Assembly: GCA_029948255.1 (NCBI GenBank)
Contig: JALIZF010001765.1
Coordinates: 62,001 to 126,000, forward strand
Reading direction: 5' to 3'
Length of the DNA: 64,000 bases
Source of the DNA: Telmatactis stephensoni
Taxonomy: Eukaryota; Cnidaria; Anthozoa; Actiniaria; Isophelliidae
The translations under genes were made by a program, and so were the position numbers. Below are positions 12,955 through 24,007 of the stretch, in pieces (the stretch's first letter is position 1; every line of letters begins with the position of its first letter). The notes beneath the pieces were generated by a model. That model did not search any database. It was not told the DNA's origin and saw only the letters and a program-made list of their open reading frames with translations.

Positions 12955-15840
12955 TCCTTGCACCCAATGGCTACAGTGTGTTATAATCCTAACACAGATG
13001 ATGCAGGGTTGTCATATAGTAGATTTTATATGACTGTGAAAACAGCACTGCACGATCACGCACTTACGGCATGATTACAGCAGGGATTTTGAATGTTTTT
13101 ATAGACATCACACCATGGCACTGTCACGGCACAGCACAGTTAGTTTCACACTCATGCAAAATCTGCTGTATATTAGATGGCAATATTTAAGTAAGCAACA
13201 AAGATTTTTCATATGCAGCAATGGTAGAATGAGACAAAAGTAGCCTGCTCAAGATGACTATCTAAAACCCTTGCCATATTTTATTGGCACAATGAAAGTT
13301 TAGTGAGTGTTTATTAACATGATGTGCTGTAGTGCCCTTGCTATTCAATCCTTCTCCCTCCCAACAATGTTGCTGATAGCCATAAAGTCACTCCTACTGA
13401 TTTCAGGGTAGATTTTTGCAGAGTTTTACAGCAACATTGTAAAAGGGGTGTAGGGGAATTGATCTTAGTAAAAACTACTGTGAGAAAAACATTAACGTGA
13501 GCAGTTCTGGCGACTATTGTAGCAGGCAATTTTTATCAGTTATACAGACCCTTAATGATAGTGTTGAATGTATGAATGCATTATTACAGTGCTGGGCTTC
13601 AAACCGTTGCCACTACCACAACGTTTTTGATTACTTTTTGACATCTTTTTGACAACTTTGAATACTGCTAACCAATTAGATATCTGCGCTTCACTTTGAT
13701 GTCTCGATAGGCAGAGTTCGTACGTCATACATTATTACATCGATGTACAAACTCCGCCTATCGAGACATCAAAGTGAAGCGCCGATATCTAATTGGTTAG
13801 CAGTATTCAAAGTTGTCAAAAAGATGTCAAACAGTAATCAAAAACTTTGTGATAGTGGCAACGGTTCGAAGCACTAGCACTGTAAGCTACCTTAATGAGT
13901 ATGTACTTTTTCCAATCACACAGGCTGAATTTAGTCAGCTTCCTAGATTGAGGGATTATGCAAATGAGTCTCAGGAATATTTGCAATTTATTTTATGGAA
14001 GTTTTCAAAGAAGAAGCCAAAATAATAATCAATTCGTGAATAGATATTTTAAAATCCTGTGGAAAAGTATATGTTATAGTGAGAAATGAAAGATCTGTTT
14101 TCACTTCTCCATATGGTAACCAGATAATATTGTGTTTTCACAATAAGATATTGAACAGTTATTACTTGCAAATCAACTTGTTCTATTTGTATGTCAGGTA
14201 ACCTGACTGCCCAAAACATTATTTTATAATTTTTACAGAGTAAATGAAATTGAAACCAATAAGCATTTTGGTAGAATTTTACTTATTTGAATTTTGTAAT
14301 ATATATATTAGATTGAATTAAATTATTGGTTTTGTTTAACAAATTGTTTTAAAAAAGTGTTCAAGTAAATACATCTTGTCTGTCATAGCTATGTAGCTTG
14401 GAAATAGCAACCACTTGTCGTCAGCTCAATGGGGCCTCAAGAGAAAGAGAGACTTACCCCAAGGGGAAGTGGGGTGTGGGTAGTCAAGCATAAGAATGAT
14501 AGGGAGGTGCAAAACCTGTTTTTTTTGGAGGGGGGCGGGGGTAAAATTTTTGCTGCCTTTTTAGGGTATGAATTTATGGGAGGGCATTTTAAGTAGGAAA
14601 TTTCACAAAGGAAATTTCGCCTTTTTGTGAGTAGTAGCTTTGCTGTCTATTTGTAATTATGTATTAATAATGAGAAAAAATATATTATGAAGAAATATTA
14701 TGAGGCATTTTGTCAGTTAATGTGTGAACACAGACAGCCAATTTTTTGGATGGTCTTGAACATCATTTAACCCTTTCTTGGGTGCATCTAGCATTATATG
14801 TACCTCCTCATCACCCTTTGCCTGAGTACAGTCTCCAAGGGACCCTTCCACCAGAAAAGGGTGAAATAATTGAGGGCTGCTATTCACAAACTACAAAATT
14901 TTGATGTTTTCTATTGTAACTGCTTTGCGTTTCAATGGTTATATATTGGTATCCATGAATAGCACCAAGAAGAAAAATATATTAAAGATAGATTGAAGAG
15001 TGATTTCAATGGGAAGATGACGTTCCTCCATTTGATGTCACACGTCACACCTGCCCTGGAGGGGGGATCTTTTTTTTTCAATTATTCAAAATTATACAAC
15101 AGATGCACAAATGCAGCACTTGAGTCAAGCTAGTCCAGGGTGGGGGGGGGGGGGGGCAAAATGGGCAAAAACCATAAAACCGCGTTAAAAATCAGCCAAA
15201 ACGGCCAAACAATAAACCCCAATGTCCCCCTCTAACCCCTGCATAAATGCACCTTTTGTCAGGGAGGACAGTGGTCTCTAGGAGATGGAAACTTTACTTT
15301 ATCAGGCAGAATGATGGGGAGCTGCAAAATTGAAAATGTAAAACACAAAAAGAAGGCCAACTTTAATAAAGCAACTCAAAAGGCCTTTTTTCCCATTCAA
15401 AATGAAGGTAATGGGTGCAACAAGGGTGCTATCCCAAAGAAGTATTTCTGAAAAATTTGTTACCCAAAAGTTTCTAAATTAGTTGCATCAAAATATTTTT
15501 GGAATACGTATACTGAGATCTGTTAGAATTCTTCAAAGAACCTGGATCTTTGACTACAAAATGTATTCGATTACAAAATGTAAATGAAACGTAGAATTAA
15601 TCGATTTTTTATTTCTCCTTTTGTTTCCTCTTTCCCTTTCTTTTCCCTTTCTTGATCCCCTAGCTATACTCCATCTCTGAACGACTCTCTGAACCAATTA
15701 GAATTCTTCAATGTGGTCATGTGACTCGTAGGACCCATCCTCCGCGCGTCCATATTTTGACTTGCTGCAGAGTTGCATGGTGAGTTCGTGGAAATATTGG
15801 GAGTGAAAGTTTTTGCAAATCTCTCAATTGTTTCATCAAC
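12955..15840. other. SH3D19-ST13 intergenic region
   Basis: No gene supported. It holds a TA-flanked MITE (listed separately), G-rich tracts at about 14527-14542 and 15141-15155, and an AT-rich remainder. A CCAAT box at 15693-15697, about 150 nt upstream of the ST13 start codon, is the only promoter-like element recognised. The 14-bp string TTAGAATTCTTCAA occurs twice (near 15513 and 15699). Confidence 0.6.
13587..13882. mobile_element. foldback MITE with TA target-site duplication (Tc1/mariner-type ends)
   Basis: A 296-bp element flanked by TA (13585-13586 and 13883-13884), with ends CAGTGCT... and ...AGCACTG. The arms pair over more than 130 bp (for example the GATATCTAATTGGTTAGCAG block on the right with its complement on the left), leaving a short loop around 13735. 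The CAGTG terminus plus TA duplication is typical of Tc1/mariner non-autonomous elements. No transposase is encoded. Confidence 0.85.
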
Positions 15841-18800
15841 ATGTCTGGTGTTAGCTTTAATTCAAAAGACTGTGAACTTCTGAAGAACTTCGTAGAGCTC
15901 TGCAAGAAAAATCCAGCTTTTTTGCACTCCAGTGAGCTCGAGTTTTTTCGTGAATGGCTTGAAAGGTACGTCGCCATTATGGAAACCACGTGAACCTGGC
16001 GTCGTTTCTTTATCGAGAATTCTAAAATAACTTTTCCTGAATTATATGCGTGGATGTTCGTACAATTTTTTGCAGTTGATATAATTAAAATGTAAATTTG
16101 TTATGTCTATTGAATAATGCACGATCGTGGTCCAAACTTGAAGAATTTCAATTTCTTGTAACTATAAGCTTAATTTCGATTATTTTGCTGTACTATGCAT
16201 AAGCTTATTAGCATATGTGCTAGCTTGCACAATCGGCATAAGAGGCAAACTACTGTAATCTTACACAATCAGTAATCAGCTGAGTTCTCATACAGCTTTT
16301 GCCTTTGGATTAAACGCCAAAATTGTGACAACATTTTGAATGGTAATTTTTTTCCTTATTGTATGCGTGACTGTGTGAGAATGACTTGTCTTAATTGTCA
16401 TTGATACTGTTTTGCAGTATGGAAGCAAAGATTCCACCAATACCCACTCCAGCTCCAGAAGAAACACCTGCAGAAAAAGCTCCAGAAGAAACGCCTGAAG
16501 ACAAAGCTCCAGAAGAACACATAGAAAAAGAAGAAGAAAAAGAGGAAGTGAAACCACCAGTATGTTGATTTTTGCATTTTTGTACAGAATAGTACAATTT
16601 TATTTTTGTATCCACTCAGCCAATGTGCAATCATGCTCAGGACTGGGTATCAATAGACCATTTCCGAGATGCGGAGACCGCTTTCAAGAAGAACGCGGAC
16701 GGACTTGAAAACGAGGCATTTTCGGGCAATGTCAATAAAATAGCAGAAAGATTTTTCTGAACAGACAATTCAAAAACAATCAGATTTTAAGACCTCATGG
16801 AAAAATCATCACTTCTATCATTACATATTGACAACTGAATCCACATAGAATTCCGCTGATATAAAAAATATACTGGTTTTGGCAACTTTCTGACATTAAA
16901 ATCGATCACTGAGTCAAAGATCCCCGAGAAATTCCCACAACAGAGCATTGATAAAAGGAGAAAATAAATGCTTCAATTGAAGAATAACTCATAAAAACAT
17001 TCAAGATTCAATAGAAAATAATTTATTGACCATTTTGTTTGTTAGAGTATTGATGTTTTTGTACAATAAAGTCATAAAATTCTCAACTTACAGCTTTTTT
17101 AGTGAAACATTCATTCGCTCGTTGATCGTTAACAATAAAACATCTTCTAAAATCAGCTCTATTAACTTCAAATATTATCAACTATTGATGTAGACTTCCA
17201 GATACGAGACATAATAAAGACTGAAAGAAAATACCTTATAAAAAGCCTTTTTTGTAGTCAGCTGCTAGCCCTTTCACAGAGCCGAAACGGCTCAGCTGAT
17301 ATCGCCTTTCAAAACTCTGTTCTTTAGCTTCATAGCCAGAAATGAAAGTCCAGATAGTTAGATCAAAATCATTACAAAGCTGGAATCCTTTGGTTTTGTC
17401 TTACAGCTTAAATGAGAGCCACAAAAAGATGTTATTTTAGCCTTACTTACTAAAGTTTCTGTCAGAAACAAATGTGCCCGAAAATACCTCGTTTTCAAGT
17501 CATGTCTGCGATACTTTTGTCAGTGGTCTATGCATCTCGGAAATGGTCTATTCGTGTTTACTTACTCATTAGTATATGCCCAGGAAGGGAAGGGACTCCA
17601 TTGTAAAAGGATTGAGTGTGCTCATGGTATCTCTAGGGAGTAAAAATCAGCAGTTTGGTATCTTTTAGGGTGTTAAAATTTAAGTTGAGATTGACTTTTA
17701 GCATTTCCTGATCTCTTTTAGGGTATCAAAAGAGACCCATCGCTTATTATCTTATTCTCAAATGGAAGAAATTTGCCCAACAAAAAACATGTGGACCATC
17801 CAATTTTATGTTCATAATAATATTGTTCATTAGCTTGTTATTGCTGGTATTTCTTGGGGGTTAAAAATCGTCCAGCCACGCCCTTCTTAAAAGAGTTCTG
17901 GTATCTTTTAGGAATATTTTTGAAAATTTCCAACAGACCTACCCAATCGTTTTACAATGGAGTCCCCCCCAGGAATATGCCCTATACATACACATGCATT
18001 CACACCAAATAAATTACATACATGCCAACACTGATTTCTTTGCTTGCACCAAAATAATACTGGTGTTGGTGCTAACTGTCTTATGCAGCAACAGTACTTG
18101 GCAGTAATTTTTATTACATTGTGCATGTTTAGTAGTCTGTTGCCTCTACTAATCTATAGATTTTTTATATCTAGGAGCCTGAACCAGAAGAACCAGAAAG
18201 TGAAGAAAGCGAAGAAAGTGATTTGGGTAAAGCATGTCATTAATTTCAGTTTTTGTATAGATCTGTCACATGCATGGTTGAGTATTATTTAATTTTACCA
18301 TTATAAGATGGTTCTTGTGAAGTGCTCTTGTATAAAACCATTTCCCATCATATTATTATTTGCATTCATATATACAAGAGCGTTGCATGTTCCTTCTAAA
18401 AACAGCTTGTGTAATAGATCTGTGACTCACAAAGATCATGAAACTGTAATTGAATCGAAAAGACCTAGATTTCACCATGAAAATAATAATTTAAAAAAAT
18501 TGTCAGTTAAAACAAAACCAAAAATAGCACTCAAAGAGATGAATGTGATGTCCTTGATACACTTTGCTGTTTCTTTTTATCTAGAATTTGATAGAGAAGG
18601 TTGTGTTGAACCAGACAGTGATGAACCACAGCCCATGGGGGATCCATCCATAGAGGTATGCATACAATGTATTTAAAGGATTAATTAATTTACATAGAGA
18701 CTTATCTGAATGTGTTCCAGAATGAAACCATCTCAGAACTAAGAATTCATTTATAATATGGAATGAACTTGCCCATTGACAAAATTCATGATTTCGAGGG

Positions 18801-21800
18801 CTACCTAAGCCTCTGGTCATTGTCAGCAAATGTAAACTGCATCTGTAATGAGAACAGCAATTTTGATAATAATATTATCGTGTGTAATATTTTTCAGGTG
18901 ACAGATGAAATGGAAGAAGAAGCAAGGAGTTTGAGAGGACAAGCACAGTCAGCCATGAGTGATGGTACAAACATATGAAGAGATAATATGGTGATGGGGG
19001 CGGGGGGATAGGGGCAATTTTTTGTGCAGGAATTTTGTTTGTCTTTCATGGTGGTGCAGGATTTTTTTCTTTTTTTTTTCAACATGCACAAATTTCAAAA
19101 TTTGGGGGGCTTATTGCCCCCCTCCCCCCTCCCCCCCCCCCTCTTTCAAAAGTCTTATGGTCTATTCCATCCCTTGCAGTTAAGAGAAGATGTGGTAAAA
19201 TTCCAAAATTAAGTGCTGCAGGGCTTATATTTGCCCAACATGATAGCAACTGGACAATGGCACAGCTAGATAAAGCTCTACAAAATTACTATTGGTGGTT
19301 ATTATTTTGATCATTATGCCATGAAAAATGCACTTTATAAGCTAATAATTATGTTATACTTTCAGCTTTGTGCTAAAATAGATTTGTATGAATATCTTTT
19401 TAAAGCAAACTTAGAAGAAGCAATAAAACTTTTCACAGAAGCAATCATGAAAAACCCTAAATCGGCTCCATTGTTTTACAAAAGAGCAAGGTAAGTGTGT
19501 GTTTTATTGCCAGTAATATTTAGCTTAACTTTACCTAATGATACACTTTTTATTATTGCAGTTGTTATGTTAAATTAAAGAAACCAAATGCTGCTATAAG
19601 AGATTGTACTAGAGCTAACGAAATAAATCCAGACTCTGCACAGCCATACAAGTGGAGAGGAAGAGCCTATGAGTAAGTCAGCTAAAAAATAATTTCTTCT
19701 TTATCAGATTGAAATTTCTAAATCATTCCTGATCAAAATCTAGCTGCTTTTTTGAAACTCAAAAAATCAAGAGGAAATTTTAAGAACTTGAACATTAGAC
19801 CCTTGTTATTCTGGCATAGAGTGCTCCTTTTAATTTGCGTTTTTACGTTTAATATATTCAACTGATCTTTTTGACTTTGGCCAGGTTACTTGGAGACTGG
19901 GAAAATTCAGCCAAGGATTTGCATATGGCTGCTAAACTTGATTTTGATGACCAAGTGAATGAATGGCTCCACCAAGTTGAGCCTAAGGTAATCAGAGTAG
20001 TAGTACAGTAATTAACCTATGTATCTTTAGAGGGGGGGGGGGTTAAGGCTTATTTAAAGTGATGCAGTTTTAGGGCATTTTTTTCTCAGCATTTCAGTAA
20101 TTTCACACCTATACTGCAGTTTCTGAACTCAGATACCATATGTGGTGTTACTGGTATTGGCATTTTTTTATATTTTTGAGATTTCTCTTGATTTCCTTTG
20201 CAGTTTTGTGGTTTTAGATACCCCCAATGCCCCCTCCTTATAAGCTAGAGGTTTGATTTTGACTGTGAAAAGCTTATTACATGTATTATTATTATTAGCT
20301 ACGCACATTAGTGAAGTATCTATTTTTTACTTTTTTCTTCTGCAGGCTAAACGAATTGCTGAACACAAAAGAAAATATGAAATAAAAAGAGAAGAAAGGG
20401 AGCTGAAAAAGCAAAAGGAAAAAGTGTATGTGTTATTTTGTCTTTTTAGTTTGTACATGCAATATGAACAACTGATAGAAGTCTTTGAATTTATAATATT
20501 GAAACATCTTGATTGTTCTGCTTGGTTGATATGGTTTGTTTCGGAACACTTCTTATTGAGTTAAGGAATACATGCAAAGGACTGCCATTATTTGGATTAT
20601 TTTTAATTAATAGTTTCCATAGTTGAATGTTTGGTACTTCCTTTTACAGAAAAAAGGCACAAGAAGCAAGAGAAAAAGCAAGGAAGGTATTATAAACAAC
20701 AGAGTCTGTTTTATAGTAGTTATACAATGGTTTCGAGTGGCATACTGTGGAATATCCCATGAGTCACTTGTATTTTCTAGTATACACACCAGCCTTTAGG
20801 CAAGTTTGTATACAAAGAAAATACAAGTGACGAGTGGGATATCCACAGTATGCCACGAGAAACTATTGTATAACTATATTCCCTCGCCAGAGAAAATACA
20901 TTAAATTGGCACAATGTATCATGGGAAGGATCAGTGGAATACCACCGAATATACAATGGCTTTCCTGCTTTCTGATTGGCTGTATTTTCTATGGTGTGGG
21001 ATAAATGACATTATTATGAATTCCATGAATTTTGTTGACTAATGCTTAATTTTTACTGTGCTTTTACTATCATTTCGAAAATTATTGACAAACATCTTTT
21101 CCAACAAAGGAGGAAGAACAAAGAAGACAACAATCACAATTCCGAGGAGAAGTGCCAGGAGGATTCCCAGGAGGATTCCCTGGTGGTATGCCAGGGGGAT
21201 TCCCTGGTGGTATGCCAGGAGGATTCCCTGGTGGTATGCCAGGGGGATTCCCAGGTGGTATGCCAGGGGGATTCCCTGGTGGCATGCCAGGGGGATTCCC
21301 AGGAGGTGGAATGCCTGGGGGATTCCCTGGAGGCATGCCAGGTGGAATGCCAGGAGGAGGAGAAATGCCTGGAGAAATGCCAGAAGGAGGTTAGTTTTGG
21401 GTCACAAAGTTTTTGTCTCCCATTCTCCCTCCCCTATCCTTCCTCTCTCTTACTGCCTTTCCCTTTTGTGTTTTCCCTTTTTATGCCATAATTGGAAACA
21501 AATCTGGTTACCATCCACAGCACCCAATATGGCTGACTTACTCCAAGACCCAGAGATCATGGCAGCATTCCAGGTCAGTAGTGTGTCAATATTTCTTTTT
21601 TGCAATCCATCCTCCAAGATGTGACCCTATTTCTGGTTTCAAATAAACTAGCTAGTCATTAGAATAATTATGATATTCTTAGAAATGGAGAATTCTTTGG
21701 AGAGAGCTAAATAAAGGAGGCAGTGCTCATATACTGTGATGGTGTTAACAGTAACACAGTTGACATGCATTTTTTCCTTGTCATCAATTTAGGATCCTGA

Positions 21801-22014
21801 GGTAATGGCTGCTTTCCAAGACGTCAGTCAACATCCAGAGAACATCAAAAAGTATGAAAACAACCCTAAAATAAAGAAAGTCATTGAGAAGCTCTCGGCA
21901 AAGTTTGGTAAAGCTGGAGGTGCTGGCAGTAGTGAACCACCACCACCACCACCACAGCCTCCCAGTGGTGGGTCAAGCTTTAGCGGTACTATCCCAGACA
22001 TGGACATTGATTGA
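15841..22014 (+). CDS. ST13: Hsc70-interacting protein ST13/HIP
   Basis: Cytosolic Hsp70 co-chaperone that stabilises the ADP-bound state of Hsc70 through its TPR domain (family knowledge). Thirteen coding exons: 15841-15965, 16418-16559, 18175-18226, 18585-18655, 18898-18964, 19406-19490, 19562-19672, 19885-19987, 20346-20425, 20650-20686, 21110-21389, 21521-21573, 21793-22014; all phases agree, giving 475 residues. Domains are the N-terminal dimerisation segment ([20 protein letters not shown] onward), an acidic Glu/Pro linker, TPRs (about 131-252, with KPNAAIRDC and [17 protein letters not shown]), a highly charged helix (about 253-300), about a dozen [12 protein letters not shown] repeats, and a C-terminal DP/STI1 domain ([20 protein letters not shown] ... 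KLSAKFG). A Pro/Ser-rich tail of about 25 residues after AKFG has no counterpart in the human protein as I recall it. The start is the first ATG of an exon with a good donor and fits known HIP N-termini. Confidence 0.95.
16656..17548. mobile_element. 893-bp non-autonomous DNA transposon, TA-flanked (ST13 intron 2)
   Basis: The termini are inverted: GACCATTTCCGAGATGC on the left and GCATCTCGGAAATGGTC on the right, with TA outside both ends. A second inverted pair lies inside (GACTTGAAAACGAGG at about 16694 against CCTCGTTTTCAAGTC at about 17487). No long ORF. The TA duplication fits the Tc1/mariner group or a relative. Confidence 0.8.
17581..17973. mobile_element. hAT-type MITE copy 1, 393 bp (ST13 intron 2)
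   Basis: Inverted ends around GGGACTCCATTGTAAAAGGA (left) and TTTTACAATGGAGTCCC (right). It is flanked by near-identical 8-mers TATATGCC (17573-17580) and AATATGCC (17974-17981), the duplication length of the hAT superfamily. The interior matches the copy at 29122-29512 in opposite orientation (shared 'TTTTAGGG', 'TTAAAAATCGTCCAGC' and 'CGCTTATTATCTT' blocks). Confidence 0.85.
19117..19142 (+). repeat. C-rich tract (ST13 intron 5)
   Basis: Nearly pure run of C broken by single T, preceded by a G-rich block at 18996-19014. The two G/C tracts bracket about 100 bp and could be degraded inverted ends of an element; this is not certain. Confidence 0.6.
20712..20878. mobile_element. hairpin MITE, ~167 bp (ST13 intron 10)
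   Basis: The left arm, starting TATAGTAGTTATACAATGG, pairs with the right arm ending TATTGTATAACTATA. The inner arms share GGCATACTGTGG/CCACAGTATGCC and CACTTGTATTTTCT/AGAAAATACAAGTG. The loop is about 40 bp. Noncoding. Confidence 0.8.
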
Positions 22015-22378
22015 CGGTTTAGTTTTTCAAGGAACCAAGACAATGTTATGCTACATAAAGCTTATATCCAGGGCTGCTAGACAACACTAGTCACTGAAAG
22101 AGGTTTTAGGACACAATTCAAATTCAAGCATCACGTTTCTAAAATAAAGTTATTTTAGATTTACTGCTAGAGGATCATACATTTGTCCTTTTTCCCTCAA
22201 TGCACTATTTGTGTCTTATTTCTAGATTAAGTCTAAGAATATGTTATGATTAGTGATTATTGGTTTGTGTATTGTATTGATTCTTACGATGGAACAAGGG
22301 ATTTTGGATTGTGACATGAAAACAAAGTTTTCAATATTTGTTGTATCAAAATAACATGTTCATTCTATAGGATGTAAA

Positions 22379-22384
22379 AATAAA
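22379..22384 (+). terminator. candidate poly(A) signal of ST13
   Basis: AATAAA 365 nt after the stop codon. A second AATAAA lies at 22143-22148. Either, or both, could be used. Confidence 0.5.
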
Positions 22385-22581
22385 ATATCGCTCATTTTAA
22401 GTGATGTCCCTTTTCTATGTGTGTTATTCAAGAGAATGAGTCGTACTCTCTTGTATTATCTATCAACCAAGTCTCATAAACTGTTTGTACAATAACTGTT
22501 TTCACTGCTACTACTAGTCTTCATCAGGCAATGGTATAGACTAGATTATCATCTGTCTTTATACTTGTCGGTGGCTCATCG

Positions 22582-22693
22582 GCCGGGGCCCCCCAAAAAA
22601 GATACCAAATCGCTGATTTTTACCCCTAAGAAATACGACGAGCATACCCGATCCTTTTACAATGGAGTTTCCCCCCCCCCCCCCCCCCGGGGG
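22582..22693. mobile_element. hAT-type MITE copy 2, internally deleted, 112 bp
   Basis: Only one end and a subterminal block of the family remain (ATACCAAATCGCTGATTTTT ... TTTTACAATGGAGT, then a long C run). It is flanked by a perfect 8-bp duplication GCTCATCG (22574-22581 and 22694-22701), so the deleted form itself appears to have transposed. Confidence 0.8.
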
Positions 22694-22975
22694 GCTCATC
22701 GCAGAGTATGAAAGCAGACAGCCATCCAATCTACACCATCGCCTGATGAAGACCACTATTCGCGAGTATCCTTTATCACTCAACCACATTGAATACATTC
22801 CAGTAGCAGCTAATTGGAAAATTGAAGAAAGATAGCAAACCTTAAGTGTTAAGGTTGATAGCAACAAGTCTAGCGAATTTTAGCCATATATTATACCTGA
22901 AAATCGCTAAATTGTGAACTCAATATTAGAGAGTAAAAAAAAGTGAATTTAGGAACTCACTCAATTACTATAACT

Positions 22976-23186
22976 GGGCGGAGAGGAACAGGCATTTCAA
23001 TATCCTTCCTCCTCATTTTAATGCCATTTTTCTCCCTCCTCCTTAATTTTTTCGGCCATTTCTCCTTCACTACATCGCATAATTGTTTTCCTCCCTCCTC
23101 CCAAACCAATTTTTCTGCCTCTTTTCTCCCTCCTCCCTACTTTTTGGGGGCTATTTCTCCCTCCTCCCTAAACCGTTCCTCCGCTC
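22976..23186. repeat. pyrimidine-rich element with short inverted ends
   Basis: It starts GGGCGGAGAGGAAC and ends CCGTTCCTCCGCTC, with repeated CTCCCTCCTCC blocks between. The inverted ends suggest a degraded small element; no target duplication was identified. Confidence 0.5.
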
Positions 23187-24007
23187 ATAACTGTATTTCC
23201 ATCCTCGGAGATCAACTGCAAAGGACTGACTCGACCTATGGAATTCAGGATCTACTAGTGACACAAGCACAAGCGACATGCGCAGACTCACTGATGTGCT
23301 CCTCATTAATGTGCAGTGTTTGTCTTTTTCACACCTATGTGATAATGCGATACGTGGCCTGCGTATTGTCTTTGTTTACACTTGTGCTTCTCACCTTGGA
23401 CCCGCGGCTGCAGGAGCGTTTTGCATTTATTTTGTACTACAGAGCATTTCTTTTTTGTACCATCATTTGAATTCAGAAGTACCATAATCTCTCTTCAAAC
23501 TAGCTACTTTTCCGGCCTCTGTATCCGTAAGTCGTTCATTTTCGTACGTGGAATTCATGTGTTGTGTTCTTGGCACTTCCTGTGCGGTAGAAAGTAATCA
23601 CACCCCTTTAGATTTCAGCACAAAAATACAAAAATTATTGTTTTGTATCCAAGAACATTTTACACGCATGGCTGCCACAACTAACTGCCTCTGTAATTTC
23701 GCTAATTAGCAAAGAATACAGCGTCAGTTTTAGAGTTATTATCACTTCATCATTTGTGCTAAGTACGTACTAAAGCAGAATTCCCAAGGGAATGAAAAGT
23801 AATTTGAATCGTGAAAAAAAAATCGGTGGTTGGCTGATTCGGAGTCTAAGAACTTCAGTTCCTTAACTTGATCAACTTTCATTATCAGATCCTAAAAGAA
23901 AGTAGGAAAAGTTTAAGGACTGAAAGAGCACCATTACGGTACATGCATCAACAAGCAAACAACAAACAAACAACTGAATAAACAAACTCAACACGACAAA
24001 GAATAAT

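Larger units (their letters stand above)
22385..24007. other. ST13-CNBD2 intergenic region
   Basis: No gene supported. It contains a small hAT-type MITE and a pyrimidine-rich element (both listed). Around 22500-22560 and 22735-22760 there are paired CTTCATCAGGCA / TGCCTGATGAAG-type motifs, of the kind seen at the ends of retroelements and also, loosely, near 38735. Confidence 0.5.

Noticed and set aside
15511..15535. Heat-shock element upstream of ST13
   Set aside because: TTC and GAA triplets are present but spaced by three rather than two bases, so it does not fit the HSE consensus.
18308..18676. 122-codon ORF in ST13
   Set aside because: It is intron sequence read through into ST13 exon 4; only the part from 18585 to 18655 is real coding sequence, and that is within ST13.
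22943..23470. 175-codon ORF
   Set aside because: Starts in a pyrimidine-rich repeat and has Ser/Leu/Phe-rich low-complexity content with no domain.
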